Assembly: GCF_016518545.1 (NCBI RefSeq)
Contig: NZ_JACVTO010000018.1
Span: 54,116-118,115 of the forward strand
DNA from: Pseudomonas sp. S30
GTDB lineage: Bacteria; Pseudomonadota; Gammaproteobacteria; Pseudomonadales; Pseudomonadaceae
Length of the DNA stretch: 64,000 nt
Reading direction: 5' to 3'
Below the pieces are notes generated by a model, which saw only the letters and a program-made list of their open reading frames with translations, had not been told where the DNA came from and did no database searches. Positions 32,699 to 41,318 of the stretch are shown here, piece after piece (the stretch's first letter is position 1; every line of letters starts with the position of its first letter). The translations under genes were made by a program, and so were the position numbers.

Positions 32699-34030
32699 TC
32701 AGCGCAGCAGTCCGCTGCCACCGTAGCCTTTCAGGTTGGCTTTCTTCATCAGGGATTCGTACTGGTGCGAAACGAGGTGCGATTGTACTTGGGACATGAA
32801 GTCCATCACAACCACTACCACAATCAGCAACGAGGTCCCGCCAAGGTAGAACGGCACGTTTGCAGCCACCACCAGGAACTGGGGCAGGAGGCAGACGGCC
32901 ATCATGTAAAGAGCACCGAACATGGTCAGACGGGTCAGAACGCCATCAATGTAGCGCGCCGACTGCTCACCAGGACGGATACCCGGAATAAAGGCACCGG
33001 ACTTCTTCAGGTTTTCCGCTACGTCTTTCGGGTTGAACATCAACGCTGTGTAGAAGAAGCAGAAGAAGATGATCCCTGCACTAAACAGCAGAATGTTCAA
33101 CGGCTGACCAGGAGCGATCGACTGCGAGATGTCCTGCAGCCAGCCCATACCTTCGGACTGACCGAACCAGGCACCCAGCGAAGCCGGGAACAGCAGGATG
33201 CTGCTGGCGAAAATGGCAGGAATGACGCCCGCCATGTTCACCTTCAACGGCAAGTGGCTGGTCTGCGCGGCGAAGACCTTGCGGCCCTGCTGGCGCTTGG
33301 CGTAATGAACGGCAATACGCCGCTGACCACGCTCGATGAACACCACGAAACCGATGATCGCTACTGCAAGCAAACCGATAGCGACCAGGGCGAAGATATT
33401 GATATCGCCTGTGCGCGCAGACTCGAAAGACTGCCCGATTGCTCTCGGAAGACCGGCAACGATACCTGCGAAGATCAACATCGAGATACCGTTGCCCACA
33501 CCGCGCTCGGTGATCTGCTCGCCAAGCCACATCATGAACATTGCGCCGGCCACGAACGTGGAGACGGCAACGACATGGAAGCCCAGACCTACAGAAAACG
33601 CCACGCCCTGGTTGGCCAGGCCAATGGACATGCCAATGGCTTGAACCAGCGCCAGGATAACGGTGCCGTAGCGGGTGTACTGGCTGATCTTGCGACGGCC
33701 AGCTTCACCTTCCTTCTTCAACTGCTCCAGCTGTGGGCTGATCGCGGTCATGAGCTGCATGATGATCGACGCCGAAATGTACGGCATGATCCCCAGTGCA
33801 AAGATGCTCATGCGCTCCAGCGCACCGCCGGAAAACATGTTGAACAAGCTAAGAATGGTCCCCTCATTCTGTCGAAACAGATCCGCCAGACGGTCTGGAT
33901 TGATGCCAGGTACCGGGATGTGCGCGCCGATCCGATAGACGATGATCGCCATGAACAGAAAGCGCAGACGAGCCCAGAGTTCCGACATCCCGCCCTTACC
34001 GAGCGAAGAGAGAGCACCTTGCTTAGCCAT
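32699..34030 (-). CDS. secY: Protein translocase subunit SecY
   Basis: The 443-residue channel protein has ten membrane helices. Conserved signatures are present: RIGAHIPVPGINPDRL near the N terminus, LGIMPYISASIIMQL and the cytoplasmic loop LEQLKKEGEAGRRKISQYTRYG. It pairs with SecE and SecG for export and membrane insertion. It lies in the spc operon directly after rplO with zero intergenic bases. Confidence 0.98.
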   Translation of the reverse strand: MAKQGALSSLGKGGMSELWARLRFLFMAIIVYRIGAHIPVPGINPDRLADLFRQNEGTILSLFNMFSGGALERMSIFALGIMPYISASIIMQLMTAISPQLEQLKKEGEAGRRKISQYTRYGTVILALVQAIGMSIGLANQGVAFSVGLGFHVVAVSTFVAGAMFMMWLGEQITERGVGNGISMLIFAGIVAGLPRAIGQSFESARTGDINIFALVAIGLLAVAIIGFVVFIERGQRRIAVHYAKRQQGRKVFAAQTSHLPLKVNMAGVIPAIFASSILLFPASLGAWFGQSEGMGWLQDISQSIAPGQPLNILLFSAGIIFFCFFYTALMFNPKDVAENLKKSGAFIPGIRPGEQSARYIDGVLTRLTMFGALYMMAVCLLPQFLVVAANVPFYLGGTSLLIVVVVVMDFMSQVQSHLVSHQYESLMKKANLKGYGGSGLLR

Positions 34031-34465
34031 TTATTCCTCGAACTTGCCGCCAGCTGCTTCGATAGCCGCACGCGCACCTTTGGTGGCTGCGATGCCCTTG
34101 ATGGTGACAGCGCGAGTGACTTCGCCCGACAGCATGATTTTCACACGCTGAACGTTCTGGCCAATCACGTTGGCGTCCTTCAGGGACTGTACGGTAACCA
34201 CGTCGCCTTCCACCTTGGCCAGCTCGGACAGACGCACTTCGGCGCGGTCCATGGCTTTCAGGGAAACGAAGCCGAACTTCGGCAGACGACGGTGCAGCGG
34301 CTGTTGACCGCCTTCGAAGCCCGGAGCGATGGTGCCACCGGAACGGGAGGTCTGACCCTTGTGGCCGCGGCCACCGGTCTTGCCCAAACCGCTACCGATA
34401 CCACGGCCCGGACGATGCTTCTCGCGACGGGAACCCGGCGCTGGACTCAGATCATTGAGTTTCAT
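34031..34465 (-). CDS. rplO: 50S ribosomal protein L15
   Basis: The 144-residue protein has the Gly/Arg-rich extended N terminus (RPGRGIGSGLGKTGGRGHKG) that threads through 23S rRNA, and the globular C-terminal half. It abuts secY and follows rpmD by a few bases. A late assembly protein; nothing unusual. Confidence 0.98.
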   Translation of the reverse strand: MKLNDLSPAPGSRREKHRPGRGIGSGLGKTGGRGHKGQTSRSGGTIAPGFEGGQQPLHRRLPKFGFVSLKAMDRAEVRLSELAKVEGDVVTVQSLKDANVIGQNVQRVKIMLSGEVTRAVTIKGIAATKGARAAIEAAGGKFEE

Positions 34466-34468
34466 CGA

Positions 34469-34645
34469 TTAACCCTCGACGCGCAGCATGTAGTAAGCCT
34501 TGTTGATCATCCCGCGGTTCTCGGGAGTATCCTGGACTTCTACAGTGTGACCGATGCGACGCAGACCCAGGCCTTTAACGCACAGAATGTGGTTAGGCAG
34601 ACGGCCGGCGGTGCTTTTGATCAGCGTTACTTTTACGGTTGCCAT
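34469..34645 (-). CDS. rpmD: 50S ribosomal protein L30
   Basis: The 58-residue protein was read directly from the sequence: MATVKVTLIKSTAGRLPNHI, then the conserved GLGLRRIGHTVEVQDTPENR and ending YYMLRVEG. It is between rpsE (2-base gap) and rplO (3-base gap) as usual in the spc operon. Confidence 0.97.
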   Translation of the reverse strand: MATVKVTLIKSTAGRLPNHILCVKGLGLRRIGHTVEVQDTPENRGMINKAYYMLRVEG

Positions 34646-34647
34646 GA

Positions 34648-35148
34648 TCAGAAGATCTCCTCGACGCTCTTGCCGCGCTTGGCAGCAATGGATTCAGGAG
34701 ATTGCATGGCTTTCAGACCCTTGAAGGTGGCGTAGACCACGTTCACTGGGTTGGTCGAACCGTAGCACTTGGCCAGAACGTTCTGGACGCCAGCAACTTC
34801 CAGGACGGCGCGCATGGCACCGCCGGCGATGATACCGGTACCTTCCGAGGCAGGCTGCATGTAGACCTTCGAGGCGCCGTGGGCGGCCTTGGTGGCGTAC
34901 TGCAGGGTGGTGCCCTTCAGGTCGACCTGAATCATGTTGCGACGAGCAGCTTCCATGGCTTTCTGGATCGCAGCAGGTACTTCGCGCGATTTGCCACGGC
35001 CGAAGCCGACACGGCCCTTGCCATCACCTACCACGGTCAACGCGGTGAAGGTGAAGATACGGCCGCCCTTGACGGTCTTGGCAACGCGGTTAACTTGAAC
35101 CAGCTTCTCGATGTAGCCTTCGTCGCGCTTTTGATCGTTATTTGCCAT
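34648..35148 (-). CDS. rpsE: 30S ribosomal protein S5
   Basis: The 166-residue protein has an N-terminal double-stranded RNA-binding fold (EKLVQVNRVAKTVKGGRIFT) with the loop VGDGKGRVGFGRGKSREVPA. The C-terminal half forms the decoding-fidelity interface with S4. The spectinomycin-binding loop (around VAKTVKGG) looks wild type. It follows rplR by 3 bases. Confidence 0.98.
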   Translation of the reverse strand: MANNDQKRDEGYIEKLVQVNRVAKTVKGGRIFTFTALTVVGDGKGRVGFGRGKSREVPAAIQKAMEAARRNMIQVDLKGTTLQYATKAAHGASKVYMQPASEGTGIIAGGAMRAVLEVAGVQNVLAKCYGSTNPVNVVYATFKGLKAMQSPESIAAKRGKSVEEIF

Positions 35149-35151
35149 AAC

Positions 35152-35502
35152 TTAGAACTCCAGCCCGCCTTCACGAGCAGCATCGGCCAGCGCTTTGACG
35201 CGGCCATGGTACTTGAAGCCGGAACGGTCAAAGGCAACTTGAGATACACCGGCGGCTTTCGCACGCTCAGCAACCAGCTTGCCAACCTTAGTGGCCGCGT
35301 CGATGTTGCCGGTGGCGCCATCACGCAGGTCTTTGTCCAAGGTCGAGGCGCTTGCCAGAACCTTGCTGCCGTCGGCCGAAATGACCTGGGCATAGATGTG
35401 CTGCGAGGAGCGGAACACGCACAGACGCACGGCTTCGAGCTCGTGCATTTTCAGGCGTGCCTTGCGAGCGCGACGCAGTCGAGTAACTTTTTTGTCGGTC
35501 AT
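35152..35502 (-). CDS. rplR: 50S ribosomal protein L18
   Basis: The 116-residue 5S rRNA-binding protein has a basic N-terminal tail (VTRLRRARKARLKMHEL) followed by the conserved VFRSSQHIYAQVIS core. It forms the central protuberance with L5 and 5S rRNA. It lies 10 bases after rplF. Confidence 0.98.
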   Translation of the reverse strand: MTDKKVTRLRRARKARLKMHELEAVRLCVFRSSQHIYAQVISADGSKVLASASTLDKDLRDGATGNIDAATKVGKLVAERAKAAGVSQVAFDRSGFKYHGRVKALADAAREGGLEF

Positions 35503-35512
35503 TTGCTAGGCC

Positions 35513-36046
35513 CTACTTCTTCTTGGCTTCTTTACGACGGACTACTTCGTCCGCGTAACGCACACCCTTGCCTTTGTAAGGCTCTGGCGGACGGAAATCG
35601 CGGATTTCAGCGGCCACCTGACCCACGAGCTGCTTGTCGATACCCTTGATCAGGATGTCGGTCTGGCTTGGGGTTTCAGCGGTGATACCGGCTGGCAGTT
35701 CGTAGTCCACTGGGTGCGAGAAGCCCAGAGCCAGGTTCAGGATGGTGCCCTTGGCCTGTGCCTTGTAACCAACACCGACCAGCTGGAGCTTGCGCTCGAA
35801 GCCTTGGCTTACGCCCTGGACCATGTTGTTCACCAGAGCACGGGTGGTACCGGCCATGGCGCGAGCTTGCTGGTCACCATTGCGAGCGACGAAGCGCAGC
35901 TCGCCAGACTCTTCGGTAACTTCAACAGACGAGTGAACGTTCAGTTCGAGAGTGCCCTTGGCACCCTTCACCGAAAGCTGCTGGCCGGCGAATTTGACTT
36001 CGACGCCGGAAGGCAGCTTAACGGGGTTCTTAGCGACGCGAGACAT
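35513..36046 (-). CDS. rplF: 50S ribosomal protein L6
   Basis: The 177-residue protein contains two repeated L6 folds. The N-terminal MSRVAKNPVKLPSGVEVKFA and the C-terminal signature EPYKGKGVRYADEVVRRKEA are conserved. It sits next to the sarcin-ricin loop and the factor-binding site. It is 12 bases after rpsH. Confidence 0.98.
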   Translation of the reverse strand: MSRVAKNPVKLPSGVEVKFAGQQLSVKGAKGTLELNVHSSVEVTEESGELRFVARNGDQQARAMAGTTRALVNNMVQGVSQGFERKLQLVGVGYKAQAKGTILNLALGFSHPVDYELPAGITAETPSQTDILIKGIDKQLVGQVAAEIRDFRPPEPYKGKGVRYADEVVRRKEAKKK

Positions 36047-36058
36047 GCCTATCTCCCC

Positions 36059-36451
36059 TTAGAACACTGTGCACAGAACTTCGCCACCGACACCGGCAGC
36101 GCGCGCAGCGCGATCAGTCATCACACCTTTGTTGGTGGAGACGATAGACACGCCCAGACCGCCACGTACTTTCGGCAGGTCGGAGACGGACTTGTACTGG
36201 CGCAGGCCTGGACGGCTGGAGCGCTTCAGTTCCTCGATGACCGGACGGCCTTCGAAGTACTTCAGTTCGATCGACAGGGAGGGCTTGGCTTCGCCACTGA
36301 CTTGGTAGCCAGCGATATAACCTTCGTCCTTCAGAACTTTGGCAACCGCGACCTTCAACGTGGAGGAAGGCATGCTTACGACGGACTTTTCAGCCATCTG
36401 GGCATTACGGATGCGAGTTAGCATGTCCGCTAACGGGTCCTGCATACTCAT
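36059..36451 (-). CDS. rpsH: 30S ribosomal protein S8
   Basis: The 130-residue protein binds the central domain of 16S rRNA; MSMQDPLADMLTRIRNAQMA and the C-terminal GLGVSIVSTNKGVMTDRAAR are typical. In E. coli S8 is the autogenous repressor of the spc operon. Here it follows an unusual 209-base gap with two terminator-like hairpins and a candidate promoter, so it may begin a separate transcription unit. Confidence 0.98.
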   Translation of the reverse strand: MSMQDPLADMLTRIRNAQMAEKSVVSMPSSTLKVAVAKVLKDEGYIAGYQVSGEAKPSLSIELKYFEGRPVIEELKRSSRPGLRQYKSVSDLPKVRGGLGVSIVSTNKGVMTDRAARAAGVGGEVLCTVF

Positions 36452-36519
36452 GGGCTAGATGCTCCTGATACAAGAATTATTAGCCTTGCGGCTATCACAA
36501 CCACCTCTCCGCCCAGGAC

Positions 36520-36545
36520 AAAAAACCCGGGCTCAGGTGAGCCGG
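36520..36545 (-). terminator. Terminator-like hairpin with T tract inside the spc operon
   Basis: On the minus strand CCGGCTC (36545-36539) pairs with GAGCCCGG (36534-36527, one bulge), followed by a run of six Ts. It stands between rpsN and rpsH, where read-through is required unless a promoter rescues rpsH. Confidence 0.75.
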
Positions 36546-36547
36546 TC

Positions 36548-36576
36548 ATTCTAGACACAAGACAGAAACGAAACAA
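36548..36576 (-). promoter_or_regulatory. Candidate promoter upstream of rpsH
   Basis: TAGAAT (36553-36548) is 17 bases from TTGTTT (36576-36571) on the minus strand. The -35 is weak and overlaps the first hairpin; the start would fall near 36541, inside the second hairpin. Confidence 0.45.
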
Positions 36577-36597
36577 GCCCCACGAGGGGGCTTGTTT
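36571..36597 (-). terminator. First hairpin after rpsN
   Basis: AAACAAGCCCC (36571-36581) pairs with GGGGCTTGTTT (36587-36597), followed on the minus strand by CGTTTCTGTCTTG. It is a strong stem with a moderately T-rich tail, 64 bases after the rpsN stop. Confidence 0.65.
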
Positions 36598-36660
36598 GGG
36601 TGCACTGCCACCGGCGGTCGGAAGATCGCTCCCTGCCCGCCGGCGTCATGCCAACAGCGA

Positions 36661-36966
36661 TTACCAGCTGGCCTTGACCAGACCTGGTACGTCGCCGCGC
36701 ATTGCAGCCTGGCGCAGCATGTTACGGCCCAGGCCGAACTTACGGTATACACCGTGAGGACGACCGGTCAGGCGGCAACGGTTGCGCAGGCGCGAGGCGC
36801 TGGCGTCACGCGGTTGCTTCTGCAGAGCGACGACGGCGGCGAAACGCGCTTCCGGAGAGGCGTTCAGGTCGACGATGGTCGCTTTCAGCTCGGCACGCTT
36901 TTTGGCGTACTTGGCTACCGTCAGCTGACGCTTCAGCTCACGGTTTTTCATGCTCTTCTTGGCCAT
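36661..36966 (-). CDS. rpsN: 30S ribosomal protein S14 (zinc-free form)
   Basis: The 101-residue protein begins at 36966 (MAKKSMKNRELKRQLTVAKY); a longer frame would add 14 non-family residues and overlap rplE. It has a single Cys (RNRCRLTGRPHGVYRKFGLG) in place of the CxxC pairs of the short zinc form, so it is the C-minus type. It lies 13 bases after rplE and is followed by the hairpin-rich gap. Confidence 0.97.
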   Translation of the reverse strand: MAKKSMKNRELKRQLTVAKYAKKRAELKATIVDLNASPEARFAAVVALQKQPRDASASRLRNRCRLTGRPHGVYRKFGLGRNMLRQAAMRGDVPGLVKASW

Positions 36967-36979
36967 TTTCCTACTCCAA

Positions 36980-37519
36980 TCAGTTGCGGAACGGGAACTT
37001 GAAAGCACGCAGCAGAGCGCGGCCTTCGTCGTCCGAACGAGCAGTGGTGGTCAGGGTGATGTCCAAACCGCGCAGAGCATCGATCTTGTCGTAGTCGATT
37101 TCCGGGAAGATGATCTGCTCTTTCACGCCCATGCTGTAGTTGCCACGACCATCGAAGGACTTGGCATTCAGGCCGCGGAAGTCGCGAACCCGAGGCAGGG
37201 AGATCGCCAGCAGGCGGTCCAGGAACTCGTACATTTTTTCGCGACGCAGGGTCACCTTGACGCCGATCGGCCAGCCCTCACGGACCTTGAAGCCCGCGAT
37301 GGATTTACGAGCGAAAGTCACGACCGGCTTTTGACCGGTGATCTTTTCCAGGTCGGCTACCGCGTGCTCGATGACTTTCTTGTCGCCGATCGCTTCGCCC
37401 AGGCCCATGTTCAGGGTGATCTTGGTAACGCGCGGAACTTCCATCACGTTCGACAGCTTAAGTTCTTCCTTAAGCTTGGGAGCGATTTCGTTCCGGTAAA
37501 TCTCTTTCAGTCGTGCCAT
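36980..37519 (-). CDS. rplE: 50S ribosomal protein L5
   Basis: The 179-residue 5S rRNA-binding protein of the central protuberance contains ALADLEKITGQKP-like AVADLEKITGQKPVVTFARK and the conserved GIKEQIIFPEIDYD-type segment MGVKEQIIFPEIDYDKID. It contacts P-site tRNA. It follows rplX by 20 bases in the spc operon. Confidence 0.98.
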   Translation of the reverse strand: MARLKEIYRNEIAPKLKEELKLSNVMEVPRVTKITLNMGLGEAIGDKKVIEHAVADLEKITGQKPVVTFARKSIAGFKVREGWPIGVKVTLRREKMYEFLDRLLAISLPRVRDFRGLNAKSFDGRGNYSMGVKEQIIFPEIDYDKIDALRGLDITLTTTARSDDEGRALLRAFKFPFRN

Positions 37520-37539
37520 GGTCTTCTACCTAGCAGTGT

Positions 37540-37854
37540 TCAAGCATCAACCGCTTTTTGGGTCGACTTGAAGACACGAATTTTCTTACCGTCTTCTACT
37601 TTGAAACCAACACGGTCAGCCTTGTTGGTTTCGCCATTGAAGATGGCAACGTTGGAAGCGTGCAGAGGCGCTTCTTTCTCGACGATACCGCCCTGAACGC
37701 CTGCCATCGGGTTCGGCTTGGTATGACGCTTGACCAGGTTGACACCACCGACGACCAGACGGTCGTCAGCGAGCACCTTCAGCACCTTACCGCGCTTGCC
37801 CTTGTCTTTGCCGGCGATCACGATGATCTCGTCGTCACGACGAATCTTTTGCAT
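37540..37854 (-). CDS. rplX: 50S ribosomal protein L24
   Basis: The 104-residue assembly-initiator protein has an N-terminal KOW motif (DDEIIVIAGKDKGKRGKVLK). It binds the 5' region of 23S rRNA at the tunnel exit. It follows rplN by 11 bases. Confidence 0.98.
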   Translation of the reverse strand: MQKIRRDDEIIVIAGKDKGKRGKVLKVLADDRLVVGGVNLVKRHTKPNPMAGVQGGIVEKEAPLHASNVAIFNGETNKADRVGFKVEDGKKIRVFKSTQKAVDA

Positions 37855-37865
37855 GTCGGATCTCC

Positions 37866-38234
37866 TTACAGCACTTCAGGGGCGAGCGAGACGATCTTCA
37901 TGAACTTCTCGTTGCGAAGTTCACGGGTCACTGGCCCGAAGATGCGAGTACCGATCGGCTCTTGCTTGTTGTTCAGCAGAACAGCAGCGTTGCCGTCGAA
38001 ACGAATGATGGAACCGTCAGCGCGACGTACACCGTGACGGGTACGGACGACAACAGCGGTCATCACCTGGCCTTTCTTGACCTTGCCGCGAGGAATCGCT
38101 TCCTTGACGGTCACCTTGATGATGTCACCGATGCCAGCGTAACGGCGGTGCGAACCACCGAGCACCTTGATGCACATGACGCGACGAGCGCCGCTGTTAT
38201 CGGCCACATCGAGCATGGATTGAGTCTGAATCAT
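37866..38234 (-). CDS. rplN: 50S ribosomal protein L14
   Basis: The 122-residue protein has the classic N terminus MIQTQSMLDVADNSGARRVM and signature RTRHGVRRADGSIIRFDGNA. It forms inter-subunit bridges B5 and B8 and is the docking site of RsfS. First gene of the spc group, 23 bases after rpsQ; no promoter stands out here. Confidence 0.98.
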   Translation of the reverse strand: MIQTQSMLDVADNSGARRVMCIKVLGGSHRRYAGIGDIIKVTVKEAIPRGKVKKGQVMTAVVVRTRHGVRRADGSIIRFDGNAAVLLNNKQEPIGTRIFGPVTRELRNEKFMKIVSLAPEVL

Positions 38235-38257
38235 AAAATTTCTCCGACCCCTAGCCC

Positions 38258-38524
38258 TTAGACTTCAACAGCGCGTTCGAGGACTTCAACCAGTGCCCAG
38301 GACTTGGTCTTGGCCAGCGGACGGGTTTCGGTAATGGAAACCTTGTCGCCGATTTTGCACTGGTTGGTTTCGTCGTGCGCGTGCAGCTTAGTCGAACGCT
38401 TAACGTATTTACCGTAGATCGGGTGCTTGACGCGACGCTCGATCAGAACGGTGATGGTCTTGTCCATTTTGTCGCTGACGACACGGCCAGTCAGCGTACG
38501 GACGGTTTTTTCAGCTTCAGCCAT
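38258..38524 (-). CDS. rpsQ: 30S ribosomal protein S17
   Basis: The 88-residue OB-fold protein contains GRVVSDKMDKTITVLIERRV and HDETNQCKIGDKVSITETRP. The start at 38524 (MAEAEKTV) is used; two codons further upstream would overlap the rpmC stop. It binds helix 11 of 16S rRNA. Last gene of the S10 group. Confidence 0.97.
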   Translation of the reverse strand: MAEAEKTVRTLTGRVVSDKMDKTITVLIERRVKHPIYGKYVKRSTKLHAHDETNQCKIGDKVSITETRPLAKTKSWALVEVLERAVEV

Positions 38525-38526
38525 GA

Positions 38527-38718
38527 TCACTTACCTGCCTGCTGGTTGAGCACAGTTTTCACGCGAGCGATGTCACGCTTAACTTGCGAGAGCAGGTGCG
38601 ACTGCCCCAACTGGCCAGTTGCTTTCTGCATGCGCAGATTGAACTGGTCGCGCAGCAGGCCGAGCAGTTGCTCGTTCAGCTGCTGTGCCGATTTTTCACG
38701 AAGTTCATTCGCTTTCAT
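38527..38718 (-). CDS. rpmC: 50S ribosomal protein L29
   Basis: The 63-residue helical protein starts [20 protein letters not shown] and contains [20 protein letters not shown]. It sits at the tunnel exit where SRP and trigger factor dock. The ATG shares one base with the rplP stop (TGATG); an alternative start one codon upstream is possible. Confidence 0.97.
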
Positions 38719-39131
38719 CACATCACCGTCCGCTTAACAAAGGAGGTGGCGAGAGGCAGCTTCGCAGCGGCCAGAGCGAAAGCTTCGCGCGCCAGCTCTT
38801 CAGAAACACCCTCGATCTCGTACAGGACCTTGCCTGGCTGGATCTGGGCAACCCAGTACTCCACGGAACCCTTACCTTTACCCATCCGCACTTCGAGAGG
38901 CTTCTTGGTGACAGGCTTGTCCGGGAAGACACGGATCCAGATCTTGCCGCCACGTTTTACGTGACGGGTCAGAGCACGACGTGCCGACTCGATCTGGCGA
39001 GCGGTGAGGCGACCGCGAGCAACAGCTTTCAGGGCGAATTCGCCGAAGCTGACTTTGCTACCGCGCAGTGCCAGACCACGGTTGTGGCCAGTCATCTGCT
39101 TGCGGAATTTTGTACGCTTTGGTTGCAACAT
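38718..39131 (-). CDS. rplP: 50S ribosomal protein L16
   Basis: The 137-residue protein carries [20 protein letters not shown] and the signature [20 protein letters not shown]. It positions the A-site tRNA elbow. Unusually basic N terminus as expected. It follows rpsC by 12 bases and couples to rpmC. Confidence 0.98.
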
Positions 39132-39143
39132 TTGGCGTACCCC

Positions 39144-39830
39144 TTACTTAGCAGCTTTTTTACGAGGCGCTGGTGCTTGCGGCTTCAGCTCTTCCTGGCG
39201 ACCACCAATCACTTCGCCTTTGAAGATCCAAACCTTGACACCGATCACACCATAGGTGGTGTGAGCTTCGTAGGTGTTGTAGTCGATATCGGCACGCAGG
39301 GTGTGCAGAGGCACACGACCTTCGCGATACCACTCGGTACGGGCGATCTCGGCACCGCCAAGACGACCGCTCACCTGGATCTTGATGCCCTTGGCACCAA
39401 TACGCATGGCGTTCTGTACAGCGCGCTTCATGGCGCGACGGAACATAACGCGGCGCTCCAGCTGCTGGGCAACGCTTTGCGCAACCAGCATGGCGTCGAG
39501 TTCCGGCTTGCGGATCTCTTCGATGTTGATGTGCACAGGCACACCCATCTGCTTGGTCAGGTCCTGACGCAGCTTCTCGACATCCTCACCCTTCTTGCCG
39601 ATAACGATACCGGGACGAGCGGTGTGGATGGTGATGCGTGCAGTTTGAGCCGGACGATGAATATCGATACGGCTTACGGACGCGCTTTTTAGTTTGTCTT
39701 GGAGGTACTCACGCGTTTTCAGATCCTTCAACAGGTAATCTGCGTAAGTAGCACCGTCTGCGTACCAGACGGAGGTGTGCTCCTTGACGATTCCCAGGCG
39801 AATGCCAGTGGGATGTACTTTCTGACCCAT
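39144..39830 (-). CDS. rpsC: 30S ribosomal protein S3
   Basis: The 228-residue protein starts at 39830 (MGQKVHPTGIRLGIVKEHTS); a longer frame would overlap rplV. It has a KH domain with the GKKGEDVEKLRQDL segment (GxxG loop IVIGKKGEDV) and the C-terminal S3 domain with RAMKRAVQNAMRIGAKGIKI. It forms the mRNA entry helicase with S4 and S5. The C-terminal tail is Lys/Ala/Pro-rich. Confidence 0.98.
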   Translation of the reverse strand: MGQKVHPTGIRLGIVKEHTSVWYADGATYADYLLKDLKTREYLQDKLKSASVSRIDIHRPAQTARITIHTARPGIVIGKKGEDVEKLRQDLTKQMGVPVHINIEEIRKPELDAMLVAQSVAQQLERRVMFRRAMKRAVQNAMRIGAKGIKIQVSGRLGGAEIARTEWYREGRVPLHTLRADIDYNTYEAHTTYGVIGVKVWIFKGEVIGGRQEELKPQAPAPRKKAAK

Positions 39831-39843
39831 CTGATCGACTCCG

Positions 39844-40176
39844 TTACTTGTCCGCAACCTTGACAGTGATATGGCAAGACCGCTTGACGATGCGATCAGC
39901 GCGGCCTTTGGCACGCGGCATGATGCGCTTCAGCGAACGCCCTTCGTTGACGAAAACGGTGGAGACCTTCAGGTCATCAACGTCTGCGCCTTCGTTGTGT
40001 TCGGCGTTGGCAACGGCCGACTCGAGGACTTTCTTCATGATTTCAGCGGCTTTTTTGCTGCTGAAGGCCAACAGGTTGAGCGCTTCGCCCACCTTCTTCC
40101 CGCGGATCTGGTCGGCGACCAAGCGGGCTTTCTGGGCGGAGATTCGAGCGCCCGACAACTTAGCGGCTACTTCCAT
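39844..40176 (-). CDS. rplV: 50S ribosomal protein L22
   Basis: The 110-residue protein has a long beta-hairpin reaching the tunnel constriction ([20 protein letters not shown]). No insertion or deletion of the sort linked to macrolide resistance is visible in the loop. It follows rpsS by 11 bases. Confidence 0.98.
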
Positions 40177-40187
40177 TTCCTTACCCC

Positions 40188-40463
40188 TTAACGCTTGGCT
40201 TTCTTGTCAGCCACGTGCCCACGATAAGTGCGGGTACCGGCGAACTCGCCCAGTTTGTGGCCGACCATGTCTTCGTTCACGAGAACGGGGACGTGTTGGC
40301 GACCGTTGTGTACCGCGATGGTCAGACCGACCATTTGTGGCAGGATCATCGAACGGCGCGACCAGGTTTTCACCGGCTTGCGATCGTTCTTCTCCACCGC
40401 CACTTCGATCTTCTTCAGAAGGTGAAGATCGATAAAAGGACCTTTTTTCAGAGAACGTGGCAC
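40188..40463 (-). CDS. rpsS: 30S ribosomal protein S19
   Basis: The 91-residue head protein has the signature [20 protein letters not shown] and the motif [20 protein letters not shown]. It forms bridges with the central protuberance. It follows rplB by 16 bases. Confidence 0.98.
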
Positions 40464-40479
40464 TGTCGTATCCCTCTAG

Positions 40480-41304
40480 TTACTTGCGACGACGGACGAT
40501 CATTTTGTCGGTACGCTTATTACCGCGGGTCTTCGCACCCTTGGTTGGGAAGCCCCATGGCGATACCGGATGACGACCACCGGAGGTACGACCTTCACCA
40601 CCACCATGCGGGTGGTCAACCGGGTTCATGGCAACACCACGAACGGTTGGGCGAACGCCGCGCCAGCGTTTAGCACCTGCTTTACCCAGCGAACGCAGGC
40701 TGTGCTCGGAGTTCGAGACTTCGCCCAGGGTCGCACGGCATTCAGCCAGTACTTTGCGCATCTCACCGGAGCGCAGACGCAGAGTCACATAGGCACCTTC
40801 ACGAGCGATCAGCTGAGCCGAAGCACCAGCGGAACGAGCGATCTGTGCACCTTTACCCGGCTTCAGTTCGATGCCGTGAACGGTGCTACCTACTGGGATG
40901 TTGCGCAGTTGCAAGGAGTTACCGGCCTTGATTGGGGCCAGGGCACCTGCGATCAGCTGGTCGCCAGCGCTCACGCCTTTAGGGGCGATGATGTAGCGGC
41001 GTTCGCCGTCTGCGTAGCACAGCAGTGCGATGTGAGCAGTACGGTTCGGGTCGTATTCGACGCGCTCGACGGTGGCAGGGATGCCATCTTTGTCGTTGCG
41101 ACGGAAGTCGACCAGACGGTAATGCTGCTTGTGACCACCACCCACGTGACGGGTAGTAATGCGGCCATTGTTGTTACGACCACCAGACTTCGATTTCTTC
41201 TCGAGCAGCGGTGCGTGAGGAGCGCCTTTATGCAGCTCCTTGTTGACCACCTTGACCACGAAACGGCGGCCAGGGGAAGTCGGTTTGCATTTAACGATTG
41301 CCAT
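40480..41304 (-). CDS. rplB: 50S ribosomal protein L2
   Basis: The 274-residue protein is one of the oldest ribosomal proteins, near the peptidyl-transferase centre. The conserved C-terminal block VRGVAMNPVDHPHGGGEGRT carries the functionally important His. The N-terminal OB-like half starts MAIVKCKPTSPGRRFVVKVV. It follows rplW by 14 bases. Confidence 0.98.
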   Translation of the reverse strand: MAIVKCKPTSPGRRFVVKVVNKELHKGAPHAPLLEKKSKSGGRNNNGRITTRHVGGGHKQHYRLVDFRRNDKDGIPATVERVEYDPNRTAHIALLCYADGERRYIIAPKGVSAGDQLIAGALAPIKAGNSLQLRNIPVGSTVHGIELKPGKGAQIARSAGASAQLIAREGAYVTLRLRSGEMRKVLAECRATLGEVSNSEHSLRSLGKAGAKRWRGVRPTVRGVAMNPVDHPHGGGEGRTSGGRHPVSPWGFPTKGAKTRGNKRTDKMIVRRRK

Positions 41305-41318
41305 GATGCACCCCTTCC

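Noticed and set aside
36606..36645. REP-like palindrome CCGGCGG/CCGCCGG after rpsN
   Set aside because: The loop is long and the sequence does not match the P. putida REP consensus I know; only one copy was seen in the window.
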